A stretch of 64,000 nucleotides of DNA from Spirometra erinaceieuropaei (GCA_902702965.1 CACRXP010000001.1:1672399-1736398); one strand, 5' to 3'; shown: positions 21,801 to 33,985, counted from the stretch's first letter. The notes: generated by a model not told the origin, from the letters alone. Program-made: numbers and translations.

Positions 21801-24800
21801 TGCAACGGAACCACAGCTGCATATGGGAAACTGGGATAGTTTGGTAATCGACTAAAATGACGACCACCACTAACACAGCACTTGTAGTCAGTGGGGCTGT
21901 AACCCTGTCTGATCTGACAAGCCTCTAATATATCGCGGATCGTACCTTATATGCATGACGATCTGCGTCAGCGGATCCGGAAACCGAGGCTCACTCTCTT
22001 ATCCAGCGACGGATGCCGATTACCGGAGGACTGGCAATCATCTCCATATCTTGACAGACTGTGCCGGGTTTTGAGCTGACCTCCCCCTCCATTTCTGCAG
22101 GTGAGTGGCGGGACTGGATAAAGGGGCGGTAGCGGCGATGACGAAGAAAGTGCCCAAACCCCTCGGATTTCTTTCTTGGATGGCTTGAAATGCCTTCGCT
22201 CTGCTGCGCTGCTATGCTATACCATGACCAGCAAACCATGGCCCTTGCAGTCTGGTCTGCGCTGGCAGTTCTCAGGTACCTGGTTCTCTGGCGGTAGACG
22301 CGCTTGCACTCCCGCTGAGTAGGCAGGTCATGTGCATGGCTGCCCAGTCATCAGCGTCTTTTCTGTTGTTCTTATTGATCAAAATCCTGGTCAAGTGTTT
22401 GCTGTGGGCCAGGGGATGTAGAGTGGAGCGCCAGGGTACAGGTTCAGCCGCGCCACTCACTTGCGTCCTCCCTGCCTCCGGCCTTCTTAACTCTGTCTTG
22501 ACACCGGGTGCAGGTCGGAAGGAGTGCGGCAGATACTGCGCAAGTATACTCCCACTATAAACTAATTCACGCGCAAGTCGCTGTGTCTCCCTCGTCTTGT
22601 GGAGCACACGGTGGGCACCGTCGGATGCGATGGACGAACTACCATGGTGAGCTCCGGCTGATTCCTCCGGGGTAGTGTCAGTATACTTCATTGGAAGGAT
22701 GGTTCTTATGCAACGCTGATCCGGTGCAGTCTGCTACGCATCAGCTAAGGGTCCAGCACGGAAAACGACGGTGAACGCCGGGTCGGTCACTGCGCATAAG
22801 GGCGTTTCCAGTCGGTTTGACAAAGCACGGTGAGCGGGACCGATTAAGGGAGGCATTTCTTTATTATCGCGCCCCTATGAAGGACGTGGCTCGATGCGAT
22901 AACGCAATCTCATAAGCTGAAAGTCTGACCGTTAGAACTGTGGCCTTATGGCGACTCTTATTGATAGGATGTTTAAGCGAATGAGATCTGATCTGTGTTG
23001 GTCGACAGGCGAGCAGACGTGTGACACATGGGACGGCAGCGAATGCCCGATCCACCACGGCACCCAGGGACATCTCGAGCCGTATGGAAGTCCCTTTTGC
23101 CATGTGGAACAAAGTGGGCCAGGAGGGCGAAGATAAGACCGATACAGCGCATGTCTGCCCCACTAGAATCCAGATCGCGCGTAGGTTAAACCATTTGCCA
23201 GAAAATTCGTGACCTCCGGCGGAGGAACTATCGCCTACTGTGATAGAGGCGGCTCACACAGTCTGCACTAATGTCTGAACTTTTTGCCATACCACAAAGT
23301 ACACCACTTAACACCGAAAAGTACTCTTGTGCAGATCGGAAAGTAGACGTCTGATAAGCAGGAGCCATCAATGGCGTTTTTAGCGGCACTTCACGACTTA
23401 AGTGGCGTGGTCACTGACAAAGTGGAGAAGCCTGTCACCACCTGTTCTGCAACGAAACACTATAGGCAATTATAGTTAGCCATAAATATCATTTCATTGT
23501 CCTTCAACGCTGCGAATGCCTGATGCGTGTCTACCGCGTTAGGTGATATTTTTTAAACCGCAGTGTACGATGCAGGTGTTTAAAGAAAGATAGTGCGGAA
23601 AGCATTGCAGGATCGAGGCGAAGTTATGAGATAAACGAAGGAGAGATGTGAGGCCAGTTGTTCCACAGACAACCGTTGTAAGCAGACAGGAGGAGGTCAG
23701 TTGATGTCCCTCACACGTTAGATCACACATTACCGACGTCTGACGGTCGCCCGTCGCGTCGAGCACTGTTGGCTCAAGGCGACGCCGAAAGGCAGATGGT
23801 GAGGTAATGGGTCAAACTACAATTCGCGTCGTATTACGGAGTTGTGTTAGAGGAAGTCGAGTTCCCCCGTGCTGATAGTTGGGAGTCGTGTCGGGCAGAA
23901 AATCGATTCAGGAGCATAAATCATCTCGAAATATCACTCTTTGTGACGTCTCATCGTTTTAAAAGCTCGCATAGTTTTACGCGGTCTTTCCCGAACGTAG
24001 GCGTGTTGCCAAACTAGAGGCCTGATTCGTTGTGATTTGCATACACGGGGGTATTCATGCTCTTTAAGCCCACTTAACTGCACTGGAGCAGCCAAATTAT
24101 GCTAGCCTGTCAATCGCAAGTGGCGAGCGCCACCACCGCCGCTATCTCGGTGGTGCACTGATAACTTGCACAGACTCTTCTCACACAACGTCTTTGAAAG
24201 GCAAGATGAGTGAAAATGGGTGTGGATGCAGTGACTGACGAGATGGAAGCTGTGTCCACAGGTATCACACAGGCACTGGACCGTACATGCATATGGACCA
24301 GACTTAATTAAACTCGGATTTGAACGGAGTGAAGGAATTCCATAAAGGCCATATGAAGAGGCCGTTAAGAGCGGACGGGGAGGACGGGGGATTCCGTCCG
24401 AGTCAAGAATGACAGGGGTGAGGTACTCATGCTGGCTCATATGCCTCTGAATCGAACATCTAATCAGAGCCGAGGGACAACGACTGTAGTCTCGCTCTCA
24501 CAACGATTTTGTGACCGCTTATGCCAACTACCCAAACTTCGGTACTTCCCTTGTTTTTGCACTGACTACACTTGTAATACTCACACAACGTCACAACTAT
24601 AACAGACAATTTTCTGTCGTGGATCCATGCGGCGGCCTGACTGATTTGTAAGAAGTTGAGGAACTAAAGAAAATAACGCAAATTCGTAAAAGGACAGAGC
24701 GCAAGAGGTCAACGTCCCTCATTAAGACGTCGTTGCCATACGAAAGTCGCAAGCCTGACTTGCAACTCCACTCCGTTGAAACAGGGACTTAACCTCGTGG

Positions 24801-26025
24801 ACCAAAACACAAACCTCGAAATGGTAATGATGATGAGCGGCTGTGAACATTACGAACGAAGGAGCATTGGGAAGACTTTTGACCGTCAGTTGATGTCAAT
24901 GACCAGTAAGACAGAGTTGAACACATCTGCGGGAGGCTAGATTGCCTGCACCAGGGTTTTGAAAGCCAGCCCAACTTGAGGGAAATAGGAAAACTGTCTA
25001 TGGAAATCCACTGAGCCAAAAGCCACCCAGAGAACATGATGCTATACGGTTAAGGAACAGAGGAACGCGGCTTTTTGGAGAGCATATTCACCCAGTTGAA
25101 AAAAAAACTAAAACAGAGGCAAACCACTGATTTCTGCCACTTTGTTTGGCCGTTGCGCATCCGAACCATTTCTGTCACTGTGGCGGATCTGCACGTCATT
25201 GTCAATGACTAGTATGCCATGACGGTCTTTCAAGTCGATAAGTACAACTGAAACAAGCATCGGGGGCTAGACCTCCCATTTCGAACTTATTTACCGTCAA
25301 CAGCCAGCCATGCCTAATCAACATGGCCAACGCGCGACAGGAGATCCAAGGTAAAACGAGTACGCCCTGAATTCCATAATATCATCAGGACGGACTGCTT
25401 AACATCACTCTTGGGTAGTTTTCTGGAATACCGCTTCGAAGGTTAACATAAAATCATGCTCCCAACAACCGAAAAATAAAATTACATCTCCTTAAAAAAT
25501 CCAGCGTTATGCAGATTTTGTCGGTGTGATTTAGACAAGAACCAGCAATGCGTGTAATGGACATAAGGTCACAACTTTTGCAGGTTCAACGAGAAAAAAG
25601 GAAGTAGATGCCTGTGGAATCCCCCAACACAGGTTATTGCGATTCGGTAACGATAAAGCTAATGAATTATCCAGCCCCGCGGACTGGGGCTCTGTATAAT
25701 TAACGCCATAGAAACCATTGGCTTGTCAACCACGATTAACAGTCCAACGAACTAAGCGTAAACGCAGTAATGCAGCCGAGATGCGAGTCTTCACAGGCAG
25801 AAAAGTTCTGCCTTCAAACACACACGACATTATCGAGAATTCAAGCCCCTAAAAGGTCGAATTAAGGGAAACTGTGGGCGCTGCTGACGCCTACGTCACG
25901 TCACAATCCTGATGAAGTATACTGGTTGACGAAACTAATCCGTGCTACCAGGGCGGCATGTCAGCTTCTGATGAAGTTACAGATGCGTTACAGTATAAGG
26001 GTAAAATAGTTAATGCCCGACTTAC
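18832..26025 (-). other. Arfaptin intron (7.2 kb)
   Basis: It is bounded by GTAAGT at 26025 and AG at 18833-18832. It contains one R1 copy (22440-22650). The rest is unassigned: many short open frames in all frames, none with a recognised motif, and no extra exon is needed because the flanking exons join in frame. Confidence 0.75.
22440..22650 (+). repeat. GC-rich dispersed repeat R1, copy 4
   Basis: It contains CTTAACTCTGTCTTGACACC, CACGCGCAAGTCGCTGTGTC and GTGGAGCACACGGTGGGCAC in R1 order, along with the CACTATAAACTAATTCACGC segment also hinted at in copy 1. Confidence 0.6.
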
Positions 26026-26203
26026 TTCAAAACTCCAACTTTGGCCTCGATTTCAGGATCGCGAGTAGGCGTCGTGGTGCCCAGCTTTTCCTCAATCACC
26101 TGTTTTGTGCATTTCAGGGCAGTCGAACTCCAGGCCTTGAAATTTTCAACCTTGGTTGGAAGTTCTAGGGACCCATTTTTCATAGATTTAAGATCATTCG
26201 AAA
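26026..26203 (-). CDS. ARFIP: Arfaptin-like protein, most upstream exon found
   Basis: On the minus strand the exon encodes SNDLKSMKNGSLELPTKVEN, then FKAWSSTALKCTKQVIEEKL, then PTRDPEIEAKVGVL. This matches the arfaptin segment around WSINTYKCTKQIISERLG, which includes the amphipathic helix before the BAR domain that binds phosphoinositide-rich Golgi membranes. The donor is TTGAA then GTAAGT (26025), phase 2, and it completes a Lys codon with the next exon. The acceptor is probably the pyrimidine tract ending TTTTGTAG at 26204, but the frame stays open to 26267, where an ATG follows an in-frame TGA. The start of the protein is therefore unresolved and an upstream exon is likely. Confidence 0.85.
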
Positions 26204-27259
26204 CTACAAAACCAGAAGAAGAGTTTGAAGACTTGCAAGCGAAGGACCAGGTGGATCGTAATAGCATAACTCAACATTTAAGTGTTCCAGAAGACGTTCG
26301 TTTCTTATAGAATCTCACCAGACCAGTACATTTATGTGGTAAAGAGGTCAATTAAAACGTGGGGAATATGGGAGGTAGTCAGAAGTAATATGGTCAGGAA
26401 ATTATAGTTAGTGCTGTAGATACTAAAGATTTATGTGAACACGCTAAAGCGCACCAACATCAACCCTGTCCGGGTGCTAGAACAAGAGCGTTTTATTTGG
26501 CCTATTCTGTAGGATGTATTAACGACTAGCAGAAAGCAGAGATATGGTCAAATGTCAAATTAGTTTGAGAATGTCTTACAACGAAGATCAGTTAAAAGTT
26601 GGTCGCTAAGTAAACTTAGTCATCAACGTCTATATGAAGAGGAATACAGGAAATTCCGAATAATATGATGCGAAATGACTGTGGGTCGAGATGGCAAAAG
26701 AAGTTCAGATGGCGGCTTGCGAAGAAGGTCCCTCTGGCGAAAGTCACGAATGCTTAAAACTGGGGACACTCGACAAATAACACTCCCCAATTCTGTCTGG
26801 AGGCAGGAGAACTTACTGGCGAGTTTTCCATCATCTAATACCACCCTCAGTATCCCATGGTTCGTTGAATCAGTGAATTTGTGCTCAGTGAAAGTGAAAT
26901 AATCAGCAAAGAAGATAATCCACCTTGTTGAACGCAATGGGTAGCCAGTTCGAAGATGAGTTAAGGCTGGAGATGCCATCAAGATAAACTGGATGTTAGC
27001 GATGTGGCCTCTCGAATAAAGAGGGAAACAGAGTAGATCCACGGGATGTGATGACTACCCCGGTGATTTCAGAGGCGATAGATTTAGAAAGGCTCAAAAT
27101 AGCGTCGGTTACTCAATATTTACTGAAAACGTAATGTACTGCGACCGCTATATTTGGCTTTTCAGGATGGGAAAATGGCAGCTAAAAATAGGGATAAGCC
27201 TAATTTAAATCGAATCTACAGCTCTCCTGACCACTACATTTTGGCATCCCGTCACCACG

Positions 27260-27622
27260 AGAAGAAGACAGAAGAAGAAAGAAGAAGAAAGAAGAACGAA
27301 GAAGAAAGAAGAAGAAGAAGAAGAAGAAGAAGAAGAAGAAGAAAGAAGAAGAAAGAAGAAAGAAGAAGAAGAAAGAAGAAAGAAGAAGAAAGAAGAAGAA
27401 AGAAGAAAGAAGAGGAAGAAGAAAGAAGAAAGAAGAAAGAAGAAAGAAGAAGAAGAAAGAAGAAGAAGAAAGAAGAAGAAAGAAGAAGAAGAAGAAGAAG
27501 AAGAAGAAGAAGAAGAAGAAAGAAAGAAGAAGAAGAAGAAGAAAGAAGAAGAAAGAAGAAGAAGAAGAAGAAGAAGAAGAAGAAGAAGAAGAAGAAGAAG
27601 AAGAAGAAGAAGAAGAAGAAGG
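27260..27622 (+). repeat. Long GAA-type purine tract
   Basis: About 363 bp made almost only of A and G on the plus strand: GAA triplets mixed with GAAA steps (AGAAGAAAGAAGAA), with long pure GAA stretches at the 3' side (about 27551-27620). The open frames through it (Lys/Arg/Glu-rich on plus, Ser/Phe/Leu-rich on minus) are consequences of the repeat and not genes. Such tracts can form triplex (H-DNA). Confidence 0.95.
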
Positions 27623-27640
27623 ACGAATTGTGGTCACAAT

Positions 27641-27700
27641 GACGTTGTGGTTAAGGCTCCCTTGTCGCACATGGAAGGAGAGGTTCGATCACAGCAGAAA
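27641..27700 (+). repeat. tRNA-like SINE head
   Basis: The A-box-like GTTGTGGTTAAGG (27644-27656) and B-box-like GAGGTTCGATCAC (27680-27692) have tRNA-like spacing. They directly follow the GAA tract. No full cloverleaf or matching acceptor stem was found, so a SINE remnant is more likely than a tRNA gene. Confidence 0.45.
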
Positions 27701-28299
27701 TGCTTTGTATGCCCGTCTTGCTGGACTCGCAGCTCCCGCAATCGTCAGAGAGAGTAAAGTGCACGCGGGAAGATAGAAATGTCGCTGTGCAGCCTCATAT
27801 TCAGTGACTCAAGCCCTGCAGGCACGAGTCGCGGGTTACTCTAGTAATGATTCGCGGATTTACAATAAATCAACCAACGCAATGCTCCACTCCCCCTCCC
27901 CATTACTTGGAATTAGATACTAGCCGCCGGTAATTATAATTTATGGACAGTGGGTCAAACGACGGCTGGGGACGAAGAAGGCGGGTAATGGTGCTCAACC
28001 ACATGTGGTAAGGGTTTGGCACGCACTGAAAAGAGCACGACAGACCGAAATTTATAGGATGTGCAAGGAGCGGAGGGCGTTTAGTCTAGCAACAGAAAAG
28101 AATCAAATCAAAAATACGCTTCAGGTAAATAACGACTGGTAATCTCAAAAAAATTATTTATGACTACGCGTTAGGACCGAACGTAGCCTGGTCATACGTA
28201 AATTAAGTGTGTAAGGCCTCTGCAAGCGACAGACAGTCCGCTACAACGATCACGATCATTGACATTCATTAGGTTTTTTTCCGAGAGAAAGCCGCATTT

Positions 28300-28365
28300 T
28301 CGTCTAGGGGAATTGAACTCAGGAGCGTTTATTCTGGACCGGGTAAATTGCCAGCCTATATAGGA
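28300..28365 (-). repeat. tRNA-like SINE head (minus)
   Basis: On the minus strand the A-box-like TGGCAATTTACCC and B-box-like GAGTTCAATTCCCC are about 35 bp apart. The acceptor stem does not pair convincingly. Confidence 0.35.
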
Positions 28366-30354
28366 GACAATCAGTCGCAAAAATCAAAAAATGATTAAGG
28401 CCTTCATGTGGCCATAGGTGCATTCTGGATTCCGTTCAGGGGTATTCCAAGATAAATTTAAAAAATGTTTGACACAGTACCACAACTGTGGCGGATGTCT
28501 ACGTGCAATTTAAAGCCCGTGCCAGTGATTGCATGCGAAAACGACATCTCTGCTTATAAGCCGTTACTTTCACGAAGCAAACAGATTTTTTTAAAAAACA
28601 CAGCTAATTCTTTCTAAGAAAAGGAGGGGACATCGTGACTGGGCGGGTCTTGGACAAGTAGCGTTCGTAATTCGGGCGTTACATGGCAAGTACTCGGCAA
28701 TGCGATGTTTTAGATTTCGGATTGTGATAATGAATCAGACATGGGAGATCATCTGCGGCCAGAAACCTGATATTTCCATTTTAGTAAGTCGTCTGCACAC
28801 GATTGATATATAGGAGGGTTGACAACACTCAATCAAGGGACAAAACAAGCATAAATTCTTACATTCTTTTATGTTATTGACGTCAGTGGAAACATGTGAG
28901 TCTTCACACGGGACAGGAGACTCAGAAACTGACATCTTCGGCAATATCGCGGCATACACCAAATCCAAGCTAATGCCACGATAAATGGGAAGTAAAACAA
29001 ATATTCGAGATATGCGTTAGCTTTGCTGAATTTTATGTGAATTTACCAACGACCCAAAAATCCATTGATAAAAACCGAAGGTAATGGAATTCCAGGCACT
29101 CGAATGCTCCTGCTTTCAACATTCGTCTGCTTTTGTCGTAAATTACCGCCAATTTCTGTTGCAGCGACAACTGTGTTAATTATGGAAGCCAGGTCGCGGC
29201 ATTTGACAAAGACTCTGAAAGATTTAAGCGCACTAAAGGGTAGCAGTTGGTTTTTTGTTCTGTTACAATGCCTTGAGTTGCTCTTGGTCGTTCACGAGAG
29301 ACGGAAAGTAGAATTTAATCATGTAGCTCAAAATCTTTCTTCGCATTTCTCGCCTTTGATCGTTACAAGATACTCCAATAAATTTAACAGTGTGGATCGC
29401 AGAAAACTAGAGTGCACTGGATTTCAGTTTGCCCGTTACCACAGGAAGTTTTTCTCCAGAGGAAGTGAATTTCCGCTTTGGTCACAGGCATATAAATTCT
29501 GGGAATTAAGCATCAACATGCGCTAGGAGCGCTGATAAATGTTCCTTTTCGACCATAAATCGGGTGCCACAAATTATGCTCATTTTGGCTTATAGCAAGT
29601 ATTGATGGGAAAACCGGGCATGTCCCTCAAGTTGGTTGCACGTATGTCGAGGGTCGCTATCCACCACGGCTACTAAATACACCGAATAACTGAATACTGG
29701 ATGCATGAAAACCGGGAGGAATCCCAAGTGACCTAAGAGAAACTACAAGACGGACACGTTATTAATCCTACAAGGCGGCACTGTCACTCTACTTAATAAT
29801 ATTTCCCGGTCGGATCAGCCGCCCGACCAAACGCATATAGGCAAATTGGTATGCAGAATTGTGTACGACACATTAAAGGAAAGCAAAAATCTTGCAAGTT
29901 TTTCGGCGGAAGCGACCACTTCACATAAATCTACGCTCCACAACTTACAGCTCAGATACAACTTGTCCATATGCCGTCATTATATCAGCCATGGGAAGCA
30001 AGACAGTGGCAATTAACCGTGATGACACAGATGAGAGAACAAAGAACTCACTAATGAATCGTAGGCGAAATACCATTGTAAAGAATGTTCCGCAGTCGGC
30101 AGCAGGCATTCTACAGGAACGGGTAGCGCACGACCTAGACCTCTTTCGTGATTAAATCAATATTTTCCGTACAAAAGGCTTTCCGAGTAGGTAAAGTAGA
30201 GCGACCAAATAATTCAAATTAAACGGTCTCTCCTGTGCACAAAGCCGGTCACAATTTTGGCTGAGCATCCTCGTCCAAACGATTGCCGAAGTCCATTTTA
30301 CAAATAGATGAAGCATGTTCAAAAAGTGGACGAACTGGGGAATTGGTTTCAAGT

Positions 30355-30740
30355 TCGAAGATGGGTAAAGGATAGCCTCAAAAAGGATTTTTCAAAAAAA
30401 AACCGGATGACTTTTTCAGCTTTCATTCTTTTTAAATAACATTTCATTAACATACATTTGCTTTGTTAGATCTATCAGTTGCAGTTTCCCTTTTGGTTTT
30501 AGTCAGCTTGTTCCTCTTGATTACTCTCTGCATTCTGCGATTCGCATTCTGCACAGTCTATCTGTCTTTATCAGTCTATACCCTTGCACCTCTAATTCCT
30601 CGCAGAAATTTAGTCATCTGATCTGTCTGTGATTCTAGACAATCAAACTTCATTGGAAGAAAAGCTAACAACGAATATGACCGACCGTTGAAAGCTGAGA
30701 GCCTATGCACCTAAGCATCGTTTAAGCAAATCCAGTTCAG
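30355..30740 (+). repeat. Fragment resembling the 5' part of LINE E
   Basis: Segments here resemble 51170-51560 in order: TTCGAAGATGGGTAAAGGAT against TTCGAAGATAAGTGGAAGAT; CTGCGATTCGCATTCTGCAC against CTGCAATTCGCATTTCGTGC; the pair built on TTTAGTCATCTGATCTGTC against TTCAGTCACCTGGTCTGTG; and CACCTAAGCATCGTTTAAGC against TACGTAAGCATGGTGTAATT. It lies just upstream of the Gypsy insertion. Confidence 0.4.
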
Positions 30741-30833
30741 AACACATCGGCGGTAATTTTCAACCCGTTGTTAATGCTAGACGGTCGGATATGCCTGCGT
30801 TATACAAGTGTAAGGAAGTTTGGATTTGTTTCC

Positions 30834-31209
30834 TGTTGGGAGTGCCTACACTCCCAAAAACAAGAGCCAGCCAATCACGGGAGGCCACGTGCGTTTTGTC
30901 TACTGCGCTGTCATCTTAATCGTGGCGCCTCTCCATTGGCTTTTCCTCGCGGGCCTGATCAATCAGCATATTCGAATTATCGACCGGCTCGTCTCGAATG
31001 TTCTTCCCGAAGGGCATTGGGCCGAACGCCGGCGAAGCACCGTAAGGCGTTATAAATACGCGTTACTTCCAGTTCATTTTGACTTGCATTTTCCTAATAC
31101 ACAGTTTCGTGGCCGGTCGCGTTCTCCTTCTCTGCCGCGTTGGTATTGGGGACAAGGGTCGAGTGCGCATACGCTCCACAGGATTTTACGTACCAGGCGG
31201 GTCATAACA
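30834..31209 (+). repeat. 5' LTR of the Gypsy element
   Basis: 376 bp, TG...CA ends. It begins with a short stem (GGGAGTG ccta CACTCCC, 30838-30855). It contains a TATAAATA box (about 31050), a likely promoter element. Confidence 0.95.
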
Positions 31210-31212
31210 AAT

Positions 31213-31230
31213 TGGCGACGCAGTTTTTCA
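31213..31230 (+). promoter_or_regulatory. Candidate primer binding site
   Basis: TGGCGACGCAG starts three bases after the 5' LTR. A PBS that pairs with a tRNA CCA end begins with TGG. Which tRNA primes it cannot be decided here. Confidence 0.5.
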
Positions 31231-31236
31231 ACTACA

Positions 31237-32280
31237 ATGGCTGACGAGTACGCAGACTTGAAACAGATGTTGCAGCAGCAGCAACTGAAGCTGATGGAGG
31301 CTCTGACCGTCAAGCCATCCAATTCATCCATGGGCAAATCAAGCGCGGCTGGTGGTTCACAATCTGTTGATCACGTTGCCGACAGCATCACTGAATTCCT
31401 GTATGACCCGCAGGCCCATATCACCTTTGAGTCCTGGTACAAACGATACGAGGACTTGTTCTCTGTCGATCTGGCTGCCCAGGACGATGCATGGAAGGTT
31501 CGACTCCTACTTCGCAAACTGGGTCCGGCTGAATACGAGCGTTATGCAAACTTCATCCTCCCCAAGAACCCCCGGTTGAGACGTTGTCGCAGATGTTTGG
31601 TGAGCAATCATCCCTCTTCAACACTCGATTTCAGTGTCTGCAACTGTGCAAACGAGATTCCGATGATTTCATCACATATGCGGGCATTGTTAATCGTGAG
31701 TGTGGGCGTTTCCAACTCGGTTCTCTCACTGAAGACCAGTTTAAATGCCTTATATTTTTCTGCGGCCTCCAGTCCCCCAAGGATGCTGATATCCGGACAC
31801 GTCTCCTGTCCAAAGGGCAGCAGAACAACTCCACCACTCTCCAAGAGCTGGCAGCAGAGTGCCAAACGCTGATCAATCTCAAGCACGACTCTGCAATGAT
31901 TCAGAACCCGGCCTCATCTTTCTCAGTCCATACGGTCACATCGACCAAATCCCATCCTGTTACACGGCCCAAGCAAGTGTCCAAGTCGAGATCTCCGCCA
32001 TCTCCTTGTCAGCACTGTGGCGCGTGGCATTTCCACCGGGATTGCACTTTCCGCCTGCATCGCTGCCAAAGCTGTAATGAGGTGGGACACCGTGATGGGT
32101 TCTTCAAATCAGTACCAGCTTCTGGAGGCAAGCCAGCCCCCGCCACTCCTAATTTCAGGCATCGTTTCCGGCCAAAACGCAAGTCCAAACTCCAGTCCGT
32201 TGGTAATTCTCTGAGTCTCTTGGCCGCTTTCCAGCTCAATGCGTCTGGTCGTAGAAAATTTGTTGATGTCTTGCTCAATG
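31237..32280 (+). pseudogene. gag: Gypsy gag (frameshifted)
   Basis: Gag starts at ATG 31237 (MADEYADLKQML), just after the PBS. The capsid-like part includes ITEFLYDPQAHITFESWYKR and [20 protein letters not shown]. The frame is then lost at a run of five C (31569-31573) and continues in another frame with [20 protein letters not shown]. The nucleocapsid end has [13 protein letters not shown] (C-x2-C-x3-H-x4-C) and then [14 protein letters not shown], where the last Cys of a CCHC knuckle is replaced by Phe. The first pattern resembles the unusual CHCC Gag motif described for the CsRn1 clade of flatworm Gypsy elements. The one-base loss in a homopolymer could be a sequencing error. Confidence 0.85.
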
Positions 32281-33985
32281 GCCATGCAATTCGTCTACAG
32301 TTGGACACTGCCTCAGATATCATCATCATCTCTGAGAGACTCTGGCAGTCCCTTGGCAGTCCCACGATGCAACCGACTTCCCAGTCCGCCACAAGCGCGT
32401 GCGGTGGTCTCGTACAGCTAATTGGGCAGCTGCAATGCTGTGTGTCGTTCCGCGGTACCAGCATCACTGCGATCTGCTACATCACCAAGTCTGATCTAAA
32501 CCTACTTGGTCTCGACTGGATTGAACAACTTGGGTTGGCCGATATGCCGCTCCGCGTTGTTTGCAGTCAGGTGCAGATTCCCGCTGTGCTTGCAGACCAA
32601 GCCAATGACATTCTCCAACGCTTTGCTCCAGTGTTCCAAGACGGCCTGGGTCGTTGCACATACACTCAAGCCGTGCTACATCTGTCTCCTGGAAGTTAAC
32701 CAGTCTTCGGTCCAAAGCGACCAGTCCCATATGCAGCCCTACCACTTGTCGAGGCTGAACTGAAGCGTCTAGAGGAATTGGGAGTTCTGGTTCCTGTATC
32801 CTACTCCACCTGGGCCGCTCCAATCGTTGTGGTTAAGAAGCCCAATGGCTCGATTCGCATTTGTGCTGACTTCTCCACCGGTCTCAATGCCGCGCTGACG
32901 CCGAACTGCTATCCATTACCGGTTCCGGCAGATCTTTTCACCCTGCTGAATGGTGGCACTTGTTTTGCCAAGTTGGATCTTGCTGATGCGTATCTGCAGA
33001 TCGCGGTCGCCCCAGAGTCGCGCGAATTGTTGACCATCAATACCCACCGCGGTCTGTTCCAATGCACCAGGCTGCCCTTTGGTGTCAAGACCGCCCCGGC
33101 CCTATTTCAACAAACGATGAACGCAATGCTCTCCGACATCCCTGGCACAGCTGGGTACCTGGACGACATCATCATCGTGGGTCGCTCCCCTGCCGAGCTG
33201 CAAGACCGAGTGTGCGCAGTACTCGAACGCGTGCAGGAGTATGGCTTTCGCCTACGGGCCGAGAAGTGCCAATTCTTCCTCGACTCCATCAAGTACCTTG
33301 GATTCGTTTTTGACGCCAATGGTCGCCATGCAGATCCTGAAAACATTCGGGCCATCCAACGAATGCCTGCCCCCAAGAATGTATCGCAACTTCGTTCGTT
33401 CCTTGGCCTGATCAGCTACTATAGCGCCTTCCTACCATCGCCGCATGACGTACGGGCCCCGCTCAACCGTTTGTTGCAGAAGGATGCTCCTTGGTGCTGG
33501 TCCCCCGACTGTGAAAAGGCCTTCGCCCAGCTAAAGTCGATGCTGAGTTCAGATCTGCTGCTCACGCACTACGACCCGACGCTGCCGATCGTTGTTGCTG
33601 CAGATGCTTCCAACCACGGAGTTGGTGCCGTCATCTCACATACTTTTCCTGATGGGTCTGAAAAGGCGATCATGCATGCATCTCGCACGCTAACCCCTGC
33701 GGAGAAGAACTATGGGCAAATAGAGAAAGAGGCTTTAGCCCTCGTGTTTGCCGTCAAGAAATTTCACAAACTGTTGTACGGTCGCCACTTCACGTTGTTG
33801 ACGGATCACAAATAATTGCTGTCAATCTTCGGTTCGAAGAAGGGCATTCCCGTCTACTCAGCCAGCCGACTTCAGCGATGGGCAACCATCCTTCTTGGCT
33901 ACGATTTCGACATTCGCTACTGTCGTACTACAGACTTTGGTCAGGCTGACGCCCTTTCTCGCCTCATCAGCAATCAGCAGGAACC
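32281..33985 (+). pseudogene. pol: Gypsy pol: protease, reverse transcriptase, RNase H (two stops)
   Basis: The protease motif is [17 protein letters not shown] (catalytic D-T-A). The RT follows, with [48 protein letters not shown] and the catalytic box [10 protein letters not shown]. RNase H follows, with [17 protein letters not shown] and [20 protein letters not shown]. An in-frame TAA at 32697-32699 separates the protease from the RT, and a second TAA at 33813-33815 lies in RNase H right after LLTDHK. The same frame resumes after both stops, so these are point lesions in a single original frame. Confidence 0.92.

Larger units (their letters stand above)
26204..30354. other. Intergenic or 5' arfaptin region, no recognised gene
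   Basis: It contains the long GAA tract (27260-27622) and two tRNA-like SINE heads. Open frames such as 29065-29526 (plus, 153 codons) and 26623-27042 (minus, 139 codons) have no motif I recognise. An upstream arfaptin exon could be hidden here. Confidence 0.4.

Noticed and set aside
27154..27642. 162-codon plus-strand and 156-codon minus-strand frames over the GAA tract
   Set aside because: Both frames exist only because a three-base repeat has no stops; composition is pure Lys/Arg/Glu or Ser/Phe/Leu.
27641..27700. Functional tRNA gene
   Set aside because: A and B boxes are present but no seven-base acceptor stem or convincing anticodon arm pairs; the same is true at 10081, 28300 and 61985.
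29065..29526. 153-codon plus-strand open frame
   Set aside because: No recognisable domain, no splice or expression evidence; length is compatible with chance.
30820..31236. Gag beginning upstream inside the LTR (open frame from 30820)
   Set aside because: The frame happens to be open through the 5' LTR; the first sensible Met after the primer site is 31237, and the same frame is open in the 3' LTR without Gag.
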